From Candidatus Bathyarchaeota archaeon (GTDB taxonomy: Archaea > Thermoproteota > Bathyarchaeia > Bathyarchaeales > Bathycorpusculaceae), in assembly GCA_026014615.1 (NCBI GenBank), contig JAOZHZ010000004.1, positions 310,001 through 374,000 of the forward strand: DNA of 64,000 bases, written 5' to 3'. The notes beneath the pieces are model-generated. The model was not told where the DNA came from. It searched no databases and saw nothing but the letters and a program-made list of their open reading frames with translations. A program made the position numbers and the translations under genes. This document shows positions 8,524 through 19,082 of the stretch, in pieces (position 1 is the first letter of the stretch; each line of letters opens with the position of its first letter).

Positions 8524-9642
8524 TTGAGTATGGAGGTTTTGAAGAGCATAAACGAGCTCGGATTTGAAACACTTTTCCCCATCCAAGCTCAAGCGATTTT
8601 GCCTCTGCTTGAAGGCAAAGACGTTATAGGACAAGCACAAACTGGAACTGGGAAAACAGCCGCGTTCGGCGTTCCCATGGTTGAACGTTTAGACCCCCAA
8701 CTTAGAAGAGTTCAAGGCTTAATTTTGGTGCCTACACGTGAACTTGCCATGCAAGTAGCACAAAACATGTACAAGTTCGCCCGACACAAGAAACTGCGGG
8801 TTCTGCCAGTTTACGGTGGAGCCTCAATAGAAAGGCAAATCCGCGAACTCTCAAACGGAGCCCAAATCGTAGTGGGCACACCAGGAAGAGTCATTGACCT
8901 TCTGGAAAGACGCGTTCTAAATTTGTCGTCGGTTAAGGTTTTGGTTTTGGACGAAGCTGACCGCATGTTAGACATGGGCTTCATTGAGGACATCACCTAC
9001 ATTCTGTCCAGAGCGCCAACCAACAGGCAAACAAGCCTTTTCAGCGCAACCATCGACAAGACCGTTATGAAAGTATGCAACCGCTACATGAAAAACCCAG
9101 TGAAAGTCTTTGTAAGCAAAGACGAAATCGGACTAACTCAGATGAAGCAATACTACCTGATTGTGAACCAAGGCGCAAAATTTGATGCCCTCTGCGATAT
9201 CCTGCGAGAAAAAGGCGTGGACCGCGCTATAGTTTTTTGCAGAACTCGACATGAAACGAGCAAAATCGCAGACCGATTAGCCAAGAAGGGATACCGCGCC
9301 CAAGCTTTGCATGCAGGTTTTACTCAGTCCCAAAGGGAACGCGTCATAAACGCTTTCCGTGCAGGTAAACTGAATTTGCTGGTCGCTACAGATGTCGCTG
9401 CCAGAGGCTTAGACATAGAAGGCATTACACACATAATTAACTTTGATGTTCCCTGTGAGGCGCCAGTGTATTTCCATAGGGTTGGACGAACCGCACGTAA
9501 AGGGTCTGACGGCACAGCTATCACTTTGGTCAGCTATGGTGAAATGGGCAACTTCGACAACATCAAGGCGATTACGAAGACAAAAATCGAAGAACTTAAA
9601 CCTGAACGCAATCAAGATTCGCCGATTGTTGGCTTTTTTTAA
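8524..9642 (+). CDS. DEAD-box RNA helicase
   Basis: AQTGTGKTAAF, PTRELA, VLDEADRMLDMGF, FSATI, HRVGRTARKG. Confidence 0.93.
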   Translation: MSMEVLKSINELGFETLFPIQAQAILPLLEGKDVIGQAQTGTGKTAAFGVPMVERLDPQLRRVQGLILVPTRELAMQVAQNMYKFARHKKLRVLPVYGGASIERQIRELSNGAQIVVGTPGRVIDLLERRVLNLSSVKVLVLDEADRMLDMGFIEDITYILSRAPTNRQTSLFSATIDKTVMKVCNRYMKNPVKVFVSKDEIGLTQMKQYYLIVNQGAKFDALCDILREKGVDRAIVFCRTRHETSKIADRLAKKGYRAQALHAGFTQSQRERVINAFRAGKLNLLVATDVAARGLDIEGITHIINFDVPCEAPVYFHRVGRTARKGSDGTAITLVSYGEMGNFDNIKAITKTKIEELKPERNQDSPIVGFF

Positions 9643-9699
9643 ACCAACAACCATAATAGGCGGAAAATCTACTCTCATTTGAGGTCAAGACCGAAGAAA

Positions 9700-9843
9700 A
9701 TGTTTAGAGACCCAGTTTGCGGCATGGTACTCGACGAGAACACTGCTAAATTCAAAATAACCTACGAAGGCGAAACATACCATTTCTGTAGCCTGCAATG
9801 CAAAAAGAAGTTCAAACGCCACGCAACCAAATACATAAAATAA
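9700..9843 (+). CDS. YHS-domain metal-binding protein (47 aa)
   Basis: MFRDPVCGMVLDENTAKFKITYEGETYHFCSLQCKKKFKRHATKYIK; too short for the ORF track. Confidence 0.85.
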   Translation: MFRDPVCGMVLDENTAKFKITYEGETYHFCSLQCKKKFKRHATKYIK

Positions 9844-9934
9844 GAGTCCAAAACGCCCCCTAAATGAAAACAGTTGAGTCGTCAGCAGGTATTCTGGGTA
9901 AAACTGTTTTTGATCTAAAAAACGTGAAGGACTG

Positions 9935-11221
9935 TTAGAGTTTTTCAGTTGCGGAGATATCCATCATCATTAATCCAGAAGCAGGTTTTGGATAGAAGTC
10001 TGTGGATTTCTCGGGGAGGCGTTCTCGTTTTTGGGCGACTTCCCAAACGACTTTGGGGCTTATAGAGTTGACCAGAAAAGCCAGTTTTACTTCTTCGTTG
10101 TCAACTCGCTCCATCGCGCTCTTTGTTGACCGCTCATAAACGATGTCTTCTTCGATTTTCAGCTCCCCAGTTTTCATCATAGTTTTAAAGACGATGTCTT
10201 TGAGGATTACAACGTCCAGAAGCCTAACTGCACCAGAAGAATTTGGAGACAGAACCTTGCGGGCTTGGTGCTCGTCCCTCAGCAGTAACCCGTAGGCTTT
10301 GATTCCATCATAAATACAGAAGGCATGTTCGGCTTTGTGTTCACGCAGAAAACTTTCAATCACATCAACCGTTGGGTCGATTTCTGAAATTTCAAAAAAG
10401 GAAGCAAGCGCCTCTATGGTCTCTATTGTTAATTCGAACCTGCGCAGTAAACGATGGGTCGGCAGAATCACCAAACCCTCGTCTTGAACGGGAACAATGT
10501 AGCTCATGTGAAAGTTAAACGCTGAATCCTCAGTCCAGTCAACTTGCCCGCGCCGTTCATCACGGTACGCCAACGCGCTTTCGTATCGGTGGTGCCCGTC
10601 GGTTATGACCAGATGCTTACGTTCCAAAGCCTTCTGCACCAACGCAATGTCCTCTGGGTCAGACACCTTCCACACTTTATGGCACACCCGCAGTTCATCT
10701 TCAACCTGCAGGTCAGGTGGACTCGTGGCTACTTCTTTAAAGAAGTCAACCGTCACTTTTTCGGGGTCGGAGTAAATTAGGAAAACGGGCTCCAAATCTT
10801 TCTGGATTGTACGCAACATATTAAGGCGGTCAGCTTTGGGAGCCGAATAAGTGGTTTCATGAGGAAAAACCATGCCTTCGCTGTAAGCACAAAGCCGTAG
10901 CGCTGCGATTAATCCTGTGCGGCTACAGTTATTGCCGCCTAAACGGAATTCTTGGCGACAAACAAAAAGGGCGGGCGCGTCGTCTTTTGCGAGGACATGT
11001 TCGTTTAGCCATTCGTAGATGCGTTGGTGAACGGTTTGGTAACGGTTTTCCTCTATGGGCAAAATCAATCGACAGTAGTTGTAGGGGGACTTCTCGTAGT
11101 ATTCCCGCTGCATATCTTGGTTGATTTTATCGTAAGGCTGCGTTATCAAAGATTTGAGGTTCCCCGCTTTCTGAGTGTACCTTACTGCTTTGAAAGGTCG
11201 AATGTCCACCATGAACTTCAA
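9935..11221 (-). CDS. DUF1015 family protein
   Basis: IRPFKAVRYT...ITQPYDKI...VITDGHHRYESALAYRDE matches DUF1015. Confidence 0.85.
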   Translation of the reverse strand: MKFMVDIRPFKAVRYTQKAGNLKSLITQPYDKINQDMQREYYEKSPYNYCRLILPIEENRYQTVHQRIYEWLNEHVLAKDDAPALFVCRQEFRLGGNNCSRTGLIAALRLCAYSEGMVFPHETTYSAPKADRLNMLRTIQKDLEPVFLIYSDPEKVTVDFFKEVATSPPDLQVEDELRVCHKVWKVSDPEDIALVQKALERKHLVITDGHHRYESALAYRDERRGQVDWTEDSAFNFHMSYIVPVQDEGLVILPTHRLLRRFELTIETIEALASFFEISEIDPTVDVIESFLREHKAEHAFCIYDGIKAYGLLLRDEHQARKVLSPNSSGAVRLLDVVILKDIVFKTMMKTGELKIEEDIVYERSTKSAMERVDNEEVKLAFLVNSISPKVVWEVAQKRERLPEKSTDFYPKPASGLMMMDISATEKL

Positions 11222-11226
11222 CTCAT

Positions 11227-12135
11227 CTACTCTTCCAGTGCTTCAATCACTTTTTTAGCTATCTGCTCACTTGTACGCGATTGTGCCTCAAAAGTTTGCG
11301 CCCCAACATGCGGAGTAGCAATCACGTTACCAAGAGCAAGCAGTTTATTGTCTTTTGGAGGTTCATTCTCAAAAACGTCCAAAGCAGCCGCCTTCACTTT
11401 ACCTTTAATCAACGCATTGTACAAGGCATCTTCGTTAACTATGCCCCCTCGGCTACAGTTAATGAGCACCACGCCATCTTTCATTTTGGCAAATTCTTTT
11501 GTGGAAAGGAGATTTCGGGTGTGAGGCGTCAGGGGAACATGTATCGAGAGAAAGTCCGCTTGAGGCAACATAACATCCAAAGGAACAAACTCTTCTGTTA
11601 CACAAACGTCAACTGTAAGCACATTCATACCCAAAGCTCGGGCAAGTTTCTTCATTTCTCTACCGATGTTGCCACAGCCAAGAATACCCAAAGTTTTGCC
11701 GTTAACTTCGGTGCCCATGAGTTCTTCTTTGAGCCATTTGCCTTCGCGGAGGGTCACGGTGCCTGCGACTATGTTTCGGGCAAGCGCCAACAGGTGACCT
11801 ATGGCAAGTTCGGCAACGCTTACCGAGGAGGTATGAGGAGTGCTAACAACAGCGATGCCTTGCTTCTGTGCCTGTTCGACATCGATGTTGTCTAAACCGT
11901 CCCCTGCACGCCCGATGACTTTCAGGTTTTTCCCTTTGGCAATCAGTTCTGCAGTGACTTTGGTTGCTGACCGCACAACAAGGGCTTCATATTCGCCAAT
12001 TATCGCTGACAGTTCGCTTTTGGGCAGGTCCCAAGCTTTCTTGACAACGTAGCCTTTTTGTTCGAATAGTTTTACGCCTTGTTCAAAGAGGGGGTCACTT
12101 ATGAGAACCTTAAAGGTCAAGTTTTTAGACTCCAA
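11227..12135 (-). CDS. serA: D-3-phosphoglycerate dehydrogenase
   Basis: GRAGDGLDNIDVEQAQKQGIAVVSTP, LGILGCGNIGREMKKLARALGMNV, INCSRGGIVNEDAL. Confidence 0.88.
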   Translation of the reverse strand: MESKNLTFKVLISDPLFEQGVKLFEQKGYVVKKAWDLPKSELSAIIGEYEALVVRSATKVTAELIAKGKNLKVIGRAGDGLDNIDVEQAQKQGIAVVSTPHTSSVSVAELAIGHLLALARNIVAGTVTLREGKWLKEELMGTEVNGKTLGILGCGNIGREMKKLARALGMNVLTVDVCVTEEFVPLDVMLPQADFLSIHVPLTPHTRNLLSTKEFAKMKDGVVLINCSRGGIVNEDALYNALIKGKVKAAALDVFENEPPKDNKLLALGNVIATPHVGAQTFEAQSRTSEQIAKKVIEALEE

Positions 12136-13196
12136 ATTTCATCGATAGCGGCTAGAGCCTCCTTGATTCCCTCAACAGTCCATTCGCCCATGTGACCTAT
12201 ACGGAAGGTTTTCTCGGACAGCTTGCCGTAGCCGTTGCTTATTTCTAAGCCTCGTTCGGCGAGGTTCTGGTTAAGCTCCTTCACGTTCTTGCCTAAAGTG
12301 TTCTTTATGCATGAAACGGTTACGGATTCGTAGCCTTTCTCAGGGACCATTTCAAAATGCGTTTTAGCCCATTTACGGGTGAGCTCTGCCATGTCTAAGT
12401 GCCGCTGGTAAATGTGTTTGTAGGTTTCAGCCAGCATAAGGTCTAAGCGTTTATCCAACGCGTAAAGAAGCGAAACGTTCGGAGTAAAGGGCGTCTGGTG
12501 CTTCTCTTCGAATTCAAAGATTTCTAGCATGTCGGTGTAGCCGCCTCTGTTGGGCACTTCTTGCGCCCTCGCCAACGCTTTGTCATTCACAAATGCAATG
12601 GCTAAGCCCGGAGGTAAAGCAAAGCATTTCTGGGTGGAAGCAAACAGGATGTCGACGCCCATTTCATGCGGCAAGGTCCAGTCTCCACCCATGGAGGAAA
12701 CACTGTCAACCGCGAAGACAACGTCAGGGACTTCTTTTTTGAGGAGTTTGCCTACTTCCGTGACTGGGCTTCGGGTGCCTGTGGAGGATTCGTTGTGGCA
12801 CATGGTTAAGGTGTCGTATTCGCCTGTTGCCAGCTTTTCGGCTATGGCGTCGGGTTTAACGACGCTTCCCCATTCTACCTCGATGTAGTCGGCGGGTTTG
12901 TCGCATGAGCGAACAATCTCGCCGAAACGCTTCGAAAACGCACCGTTAATGCAACAGAGAGCCTTCTTTTTTACGATGCTTCTGCCAACTATGTCAAACC
13001 ATAAAGTGCCTGAAGAAGTGGTCGTGGTTGGCTGATAGTTTTCTGGCAACTCAAAGAGGCTAGTTAGTTTGCCAGTTATTCCGCCGTAAAGTTCACTGAA
13101 TGCTTTACTTCGATGGCCTATCAGGGGGCGACCTTGTTCTTGAAGCACTTGTGTGCTGACCTCTGTGGGTCCAGGAATCAGGAGTTTCTTGTGCAT
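12117..13196 (-). CDS. Class V aminotransferase (alanine-glyoxylate/serine-pyruvate type)
   Basis: LLIPGPTEVSTQVLQEQGRPLIGHRSKAF; PLP-lysine region DILFASTQKCFALPPGLAI. Confidence 0.88.
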   Translation of the reverse strand: MHKKLLIPGPTEVSTQVLQEQGRPLIGHRSKAFSELYGGITGKLTSLFELPENYQPTTTTSSGTLWFDIVGRSIVKKKALCCINGAFSKRFGEIVRSCDKPADYIEVEWGSVVKPDAIAEKLATGEYDTLTMCHNESSTGTRSPVTEVGKLLKKEVPDVVFAVDSVSSMGGDWTLPHEMGVDILFASTQKCFALPPGLAIAFVNDKALARAQEVPNRGGYTDMLEIFEFEEKHQTPFTPNVSLLYALDKRLDLMLAETYKHIYQRHLDMAELTRKWAKTHFEMVPEKGYESVTVSCIKNTLGKNVKELNQNLAERGLEISNGYGKLSEKTFRIGHMGEWTVEGIKEALAAIDEIWSLKT

Positions 13197-13783
13197 ATTT
13201 ACGGTTCTCCTTTATGCTTGAACGTTTGGAGCTAAATTAATGACACGCTTCTGCGTCCAGTCTACGCCATTTTTCTTGTTTAAAACCAAGCAGCACCAAG
13301 AAACAAAACAACATGGATAAGCTTGGGTTAACTGTTTAATAGGCGCTTAATCCAGAACCTTGTCCAGATCCTGCGGTACAGCAAGGGTGATTGTTGGATG
13401 CAGATGTTGCGTTCATTACAGTTAGCCCTCTAAAGCAAGAAGGGGAATAGATTTTAGATATAAAGTTTATGCTGTTTATTGTTCAAGGTTATCGAATACC
13501 CGCCTGGCGAAAAAGAATACCGTATGCAAGATTGTTTCATATTTTATTAAGCATCAAACATTTGAGAACCACGTTTCCACATTCATAGTTCAGTTTTCAA
13601 GATACTCCATTTTAGAAACTGAACTTATGTGGAAAACAGAGAAAATAATGAGCGAGAAACAATGACGCATATTGAACATGCGTTGAACAAAACTACAGAA
13701 AAAACAAAAAACACGCTAAAAGTTACTTAGTTAAAATACGGGAAAATGGGGCGTACAACAGTTCAACAGTTATACGCGTGTTT

Positions 13784-14119
13784 TTAGGTTTTGAGGGTTT
13801 CGAAGAATCCAAGAAGTAGTTTTGCCACTTTTTCGCCAAGCGGTGTGCTCAGATAGTATTTCTTGAGCGGGTCGATGCGTTCGCTTTTTGCCAAGCCAAG
13901 TGATTCAATTTCAAGCATTCTAGCTCGGAAGGTGCCGTCGCTTAGAGTCAAGCTGTGTTCCCTCATGAAATCTTTGGCATCTTTCCATTTGCCACGGTTT
14001 ATGTACAGCAGCAAAAGACAGTCTATAGCGTGGTCTTTCTCCAGCATCGCTTTTATAGTCGACATCTTAGGGTCGGTTAAAATCTTCTTGACCTTCTCCT
14101 CTTCTCCACTTTTTTTCAT
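13784..14119 (-). CDS. Winged-helix type putative transcriptional regulator
   Basis: Helical protein with SDGTFRARMLEIESLGLAKSERIDPLKKYYLSTPLGEKVAKLL; inferred wHTH. Confidence 0.5.
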   Translation of the reverse strand: MKKSGEEEKVKKILTDPKMSTIKAMLEKDHAIDCLLLLYINRGKWKDAKDFMREHSLTLSDGTFRARMLEIESLGLAKSERIDPLKKYYLSTPLGEKVAKLLLGFFETLKT

Positions 14120-14643
14120 GCCTTCTTCACTATTCCTATTATTGTTCTACTATTAATTCAACATTTGCCATTAAGGCTTTTAACTTATATTACGAGTTGT
14201 GAAACATATCAGCAGACGCGTCTCTCAGCAAACTGAAATTTCACGAAAATAGAGACTTTAAAACCCCCTTATAAACAAAACCCTCCCGCTGCAATTGAAA
14301 AGGAAGATACAACACAAAAACTGGCGAAAACCCCAAGTTTTAGCTTGAAATTTATTGAATAATTAAAAGAAATCTCCAAAACAACCAAGTTATAGATTGC
14401 TTGCTTTGTACAGTTACACCTACGTTGAGTCAAATTGTTAAAGATAAGCCCACGTGACGATTTCAGCAAGTTAATGGAAGACATACAGAAGCCTTTTAAA
14501 AACAAAAATGTACTTTTCCAACCAATTTAGAACACAGAATAAACCCATTTTAGGTTCAGAAGCTGAAAACAACCAAAACTGGTCTCGCCAAGAAAGAGGA
14601 GGAGACAAAGTTTTACGAAAAAAACAATCGGGAAAGGGGAAGG

Positions 14644-14874
14644 TTAGGTGAAGTTTCGGCTTTCTCTGCGCCTTTCGGCTTCTTCGGTGAACCGCAATAT
14701 TTCGTCGATGATTTCCACGTTTGAAAGCAGCATCCGCCTGCAACAGTAACGTTTAACGCCTAAGCTGTCCAAGACGTCTTTGGCGTTTTCTCCTGTTCGG
14801 ATTCTTCGGGCGAATTCTTCCCATTTATCGCCGACAGGTTTGCCGCAGGTGAAGCATCTCACGGGAATAATCAT
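14644..14874 (-). CDS. rpoN: DNA-directed RNA polymerase subunit N (Rpo10)
   Basis: [21 protein letters not shown]...[20 protein letters not shown]. Confidence 0.95.
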   Translation of the reverse strand: MIIPVRCFTCGKPVGDKWEEFARRIRTGENAKDVLDSLGVKRYCCRRMLLSNVEIIDEILRFTEEAERRRESRNFT

Positions 14875-14886
14875 CGTTATTTCTCC

Positions 14887-15297
14887 TTACCTGTAGCTCT
14901 TCTGTTCCTTTGCTCTTGCGCCTGGACCACCGAACTTTTTGGGTTCTTTAGCACGGGCGTCGCCAGCAACCATTGTTCGGTCATACTCGTTAAAGACAGT
15001 TCGCAGATGAGTGCTTTTTGTCCACTTCAACAAGGCGTTAGCAATAGCCATACGCGCAGCTTCAGCTTGACCCATGTAGCCTCCGCCGAGAGTCTTCACG
15101 TCAATATTGACCTGTTTCCAAGCGCCTTCACCCGCCTGCAGAAGCGGCTCCATCATTTTCTCACGCGCCACTGCAGGTTCGTAAATTTCTACAGGAATCA
15201 AGTTTATGCGGACTTTGCCAACGCCCTGCTTGACTACAGCGCGGGCAGTGGCGGTTTTTCTTTTTCCACTAACAACAAGTACTTTTTTACCTGGCAT
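14887..15297 (-). CDS. rps9: 30S ribosomal protein S9
   Basis: SGKRKTATARAVVK...GPGARAKEQKSYR. Confidence 0.95.
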   Translation of the reverse strand: MPGKKVLVVSGKRKTATARAVVKQGVGKVRINLIPVEIYEPAVAREKMMEPLLQAGEGAWKQVNIDVKTLGGGYMGQAEAARMAIANALLKWTKSTHLRTVFNEYDRTMVAGDARAKEPKKFGGPGARAKEQKSYR

Positions 15298-15299
15298 AA

Positions 15300-15764
15300 C
15301 TATGCACCTTTATTCCATCCTATTTCTACTGCGAACTGTTCAAGTGTGAAGTGGGGACCATTTAGTTTTGAAGCGCTTGCTTGCTCGATTGTCTCCATGT
15401 TCTTGTCTTTGAAAGCGTCAGGTATGCTCAAGTACACTTTCAGTTTTTTGTAAGCGGTTTTGCCTTTAGGCTGCCTCCACGGCACCATGCCCCTGACGGT
15501 TTTGCGAACTATTCGGTCGGGTCTGCGAGAGTGGAATGGTCCTTGTTCAGGAGCGCCTACTTCGAGAAACTTGTGTGCTTCAGCAACTTTGGTTTTTCTT
15601 TTACCTGATATAATGATTTTTTCTGCGTTAACTATGATTATTCGTTCGCCGTTAAGAAGACGTTTAGCGACTTTGCTGCATAAACGACCTAAGATGAGAC
15701 CTTCACCGTTAACGATTGCGGTCGTCGTTTTAGGGACGGTTTTTGTTGCTTGCATCTTGTTCAC
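15300..15764 (-). CDS. rpl13: 50S ribosomal protein L13
   Basis: GLILGRLCSKVAKRLLNGERIIIVNAEKIIISG...VRGMVPWRQPKGKTAYKKLKVY. Confidence 0.95.
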   Translation of the reverse strand: MNKMQATKTVPKTTTAIVNGEGLILGRLCSKVAKRLLNGERIIIVNAEKIIISGKRKTKVAEAHKFLEVGAPEQGPFHSRRPDRIVRKTVRGMVPWRQPKGKTAYKKLKVYLSIPDAFKDKNMETIEQASASKLNGPHFTLEQFAVEIGWNKGA

Positions 15765-16123
15765 CTGATTATCTTGACTTTAGAGCCTTGAGGGTTTGTT
15801 TCTACAAGTTCTGGGATGGATAAGTATTTTGCTTTTGCCATCGCGAGTTTTGCTTTGGCTTTATCTGAAGCATCAAACGCCGCCACAGTTACGGCGTGAT
15901 CAAGAGCTCCCGACGCCAGAAGCTTTCCAGGTACAACGACCGTTTCGCTTTCCTCAGAGTTCCGGTTAAGTGTGCTCAAATTCACGGCTACACGTTGTCT
16001 GCTTGGTTTAGCCAAGTATTCAGCAACAGCAAGCCAGATAGCGGCGTCTTTTTCCTTGCTCTGCTTTTTGAGGTATTTGATAAGCTGCAAGATTTCAGGA
16101 TTTGTAGATTTTGTTTCTCTCAT
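15761..16123 (-). CDS. rpl18e: 50S ribosomal protein L18e
   Basis: IWLAVAEYLAKPSRQRVAVNLSTLNR...VVVPGKLLASGALDHAVTVAAF. Confidence 0.93.
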   Translation of the reverse strand: MRETKSTNPEILQLIKYLKKQSKEKDAAIWLAVAEYLAKPSRQRVAVNLSTLNRNSEESETVVVPGKLLASGALDHAVTVAAFDASDKAKAKLAMAKAKYLSIPELVETNPQGSKVKIIR

Positions 16124-16935
16124 GGCACTTCTACCTTTAGCTGTTCTTCGAACTCATTAAGTTGTTTATCCAACATTTTAGTTGCTTCCTGCAATACGCG
16201 TTCGGGGGGAAGCGCACCCGTTGACTCTACAGTCATAATGAAATCGTTCTTTTCCCATTCGACCTTAACGCCTTGGTCTTTCTTGGGGCAGATCTCCACG
16301 CAGTCCATACAAAGGTTACAAGCCAAGAGGTCACGAACCTCAACTTTTTCGCCCTTCATGGCGAAAACTTTTTTGGGGCAGATGTCGACACATTTTTGGC
16401 AATCTTCACATTTTTCAGAGGGAACTTCAATCTTTGGGTAGTATTTGTAGACGCATACGCAGACGGGTTGCCATTTTGCGTGGACTTTCCCTTTGCCCAG
16501 CCTAGCGTAGGCTTCCAGTTTGAGTTTTTGCCCTTTTCCTAATTTGACTATGGGAATTTTGTCTGAAACGGGCATTATATCAGGATTCTCTGAAACCAGT
16601 TCCCCTGAGTAAACAGATCTTGTAGCCTCAGGTGACTCAGCGTTTAACGTGAGAGTAACTCGACATTGTGAACAGCCAAATTCACTTTGACATTCACAGT
16701 CTTCAGGTACATTGTAATTATCCAAGTCCGTTTTTAACGGCACAAGCCCTAGCCTGTGGGCAATCATCTCATCCTGCAGTATCGAAGAGTTCTCAATCAT
16801 TACAACTTCTTCAATAGCCATAGCTGGAACTTCAGCGAGTGATATCCGACGCAGAGCATTCATTAAAGGAACGTTCGCGTCCCTAACGATTACTCGAAGG
16901 TTTATATCGTCTTTTTCGAGCACTTCTATTTTCAC
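16120..16935 (-). CDS. rpoD: DNA-directed RNA polymerase subunit D (Rpo3) with ferredoxin-like Fe-S domain
   Basis: LRRISLAEVPAMAIEEV...ILQDEMIAHRLGLVPLKTD; two Cys clusters CEDCQKCVDICPKK and CNLCMDCVEICPKK. Confidence 0.95.
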   Translation of the reverse strand: MKIEVLEKDDINLRVIVRDANVPLMNALRRISLAEVPAMAIEEVVMIENSSILQDEMIAHRLGLVPLKTDLDNYNVPEDCECQSEFGCSQCRVTLTLNAESPEATRSVYSGELVSENPDIMPVSDKIPIVKLGKGQKLKLEAYARLGKGKVHAKWQPVCVCVYKYYPKIEVPSEKCEDCQKCVDICPKKVFAMKGEKVEVRDLLACNLCMDCVEICPKKDQGVKVEWEKNDFIMTVESTGALPPERVLQEATKMLDKQLNEFEEQLKVEVP

Positions 16936-17043
16936 TTACTTACACTCCACAAGGTCAATGTGACAAAGCTGAGTCGATTGACAAAGCTGTGGCGCCATTA
17001 TTTCAATTTTTCTGCTAATAAGGGGGAAAGGAAAGTAAAGCAA

Positions 17044-17448
17044 CTAGACGCGTCTGCCTCTTCTGCCCCCGGGTCTGCGGGTGCCGTCGTGTGGTACAGG
17101 GGTGACTTCTTCGATGCGTTCTATGCGGAAGCCGAAACGTGCAAAGGCTCGGATGGCTGCTTGTGCGCCTGGTCCTGGTGTGCGTGGTCCGGAACCGCCT
17201 GGAGCGCGGACTTTGATGTGTACAGCGGTTAAGCCTTTGTCGCGTGCTATTTCTGCGGCTCCTGTGGCTGCTCGCATGGCGGCATAAGGTGAGGATTCCA
17301 TGCGGTCTGCTTTGACGAACATGCCGCCGCTTGTGCGTGCGATGGTTTCTGCGCCTGATATGTCTGTTATGTGGATTATGGTGTTGTTGTATGAGCTGAA
17401 TATGTGGACTACGCCCCACTTTTCGGTTCGTTTAGTGCTGGTGCTCAA
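17044..17448 (-). CDS. rps11: 30S ribosomal protein S11
   Basis: [27 protein letters not shown]...[18 protein letters not shown]. Confidence 0.96.
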   Translation of the reverse strand: MSTSTKRTEKWGVVHIFSSYNNTIIHITDISGAETIARTSGGMFVKADRMESSPYAAMRAATGAAEIARDKGLTAVHIKVRAPGGSGPRTPGPGAQAAIRAFARFGFRIERIEEVTPVPHDGTRRPGGRRGRRV

Positions 17449-18023
17449 AATCTACCGCCTCGTCTTCTGTCTCGTTGCTGGTTTATCACACGCGGTTTAC
17501 TTACAACCAGCATTGCCTGACGGGTTGGGTGGTCAGGGTTTGCAAGGTGGCTATCCGCGGTGTAGGTCAAAGTTTTCTCGTCTTCACGGGAAACCAAGTA
17601 TCCCGGAATGGTTACTCTTCGGTCAGCCAGAGAAATATGTCCATGTGTTACAAGTTGCCTTGCTTGATGGACTGTTTTGGTTAAGCTTTTTCTGAAGACT
17701 AAAGTTTGGAGCCTGCGCTCAAGGATGTCTTCAAGAGTTAAGTCTAAGACATCGTCCAAAACGGCTGTTTCCTGAAGAACGCCAAGTTTCTTGAGCTTTG
17801 TTAGGAGTTCGTTCTCCATTTTCATGCGTTCATCAGAGGGTTTGCCTATAAGTGAACGAGCGATGCCTCTGAACTTGCTGAGTTGTGTTTCGTGGCGCCA
17901 GAGTTCATGCTTGTTACGCAAGCCGTAAGTGCCTAGAAGTTTGAGTTCTTCTTGAAGGATATCCGTGCGCCAAGGGAAACGTGGAGTATCAAATTTTCTT
18001 CTTTGCCTTTTTGGGTCTCCCAT
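17445..18023 (-). CDS. rps4: 30S ribosomal protein S4
   Basis: [18 protein letters not shown]...[30 protein letters not shown]. Confidence 0.96.
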   Translation of the reverse strand: MGDPKRQRRKFDTPRFPWRTDILQEELKLLGTYGLRNKHELWRHETQLSKFRGIARSLIGKPSDERMKMENELLTKLKKLGVLQETAVLDDVLDLTLEDILERRLQTLVFRKSLTKTVHQARQLVTHGHISLADRRVTIPGYLVSREDEKTLTYTADSHLANPDHPTRQAMLVVSKPRVINQQRDRRRGGRF

Positions 18024-18025
18024 GA

Positions 18026-18499
18026 TTATTTACCTCCGCCTTTTCCTTGAGGGGTCTTCTTCTTGACGCCTAAAGATTTGCCTGCGCGCCCAGTGGTCTT
18101 TGTTCTTTGACCGCGAACTTTCAGGCTGTAAGCGTGTCTGTATCCGCGCCATGACCTGATGCTTTTTGCTTCATCAATATCGTTTTTAGTTTTTAAAACG
18201 AGGTCTGCGCTTATCATGTGCAGGTCTTTTCCTGTGTCAGAGTCTTTTCGGCGGTTGAAAAGCCATCCGGGTAAATTGTATTTTGCAGGGTCTTTGACTA
18301 CGTCCTCAATTTTTGTTATATCTGAGTCAGTGAGGAAACCTGACCTCATGTTGGGGTTTATGCCTGCCTTCTTGAGGATTGCGTTGGATAGGCTAAGATT
18401 TACCCCTTTGATGCTTGTAACAGAGTAAGCAACTTTTAGGGTCCCTGCTGAGTCGGCCCCTAAGATACGAACGATGTGACGAAATTCCTGAGATGACAT
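18026..18499 (-). CDS. rps13: 30S ribosomal protein S13
   Basis: MSSQEFRHIVRILGADSAGTLKVAYSVTSIKGVNLSLS...RSWRGYRHAYSLKVRGQRTKTTGR. Confidence 0.96.
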   Translation of the reverse strand: MSSQEFRHIVRILGADSAGTLKVAYSVTSIKGVNLSLSNAILKKAGINPNMRSGFLTDSDITKIEDVVKDPAKYNLPGWLFNRRKDSDTGKDLHMISADLVLKTKNDIDEAKSIRSWRGYRHAYSLKVRGQRTKTTGRAGKSLGVKKKTPQGKGGGK

Positions 18500-19082
18500 C
18501 TAATTTTTCATCCGTTTAGCTTGAAGCATATACGAAATGAGTCAGTCTTTATTTAAACCTTCCTTTCACAAAAAGATTATCAAGAGATTTAAGGCGGAAA
18601 TGTTCTGTTCACGTTTTAAGTAATAGACTGGCTGTTTTTATGGGTTGGGTCTGTAATTCGGTGGCTTGTTGATTCATGGATGCCAACGCCGTAAGATGGA
18701 ACATAACACGATTTGCCCGCAATAGTTGCACACTCGCAAAGTTTCCTGCAAGCCTCACTCTTTTGGTTTTCAGATGCACAGGCTTGAGCTCAAACGGCTT
18801 CACTAAAGCAAGCCAAGCAGACACACAAGCAGGTCAGCTATACTTGCGTCCCAAGTGTTCCTCTTTTCAAAACATGTTTTTGAATTGAAAAAAAGTCAAC
18901 AGCACCCTACCCCTCTATCGTTTCTGCATAGAATCAACATTAGGACCCAAATAGAAAATATTTCTTGTTTTTTGCGGTTATTTCAGCTATTTGTTTCCTC
19001 GATAGTTTTAGGGCTACAATTGCGAAACGTTCATAATACCCCCTTTTAGACTAGCCCAAAAGCAAAAAAGAAGCTGATAGAA

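Noticed and set aside
13200-13780. Possible ncRNA or tRNA in the long intergenic gap
   Set aside because: No convincing tRNA cloverleaf, T-loop (GGTTCRAAT) or other recognisable RNA motif seen by eye; needs tRNAscan/Infernal.
14269-14743. Minus-strand ORFs 14269..14505 and 14471..14743
   Set aside because: No recognisable domain, poor composition, partial overlap with rpoN; likely spurious.
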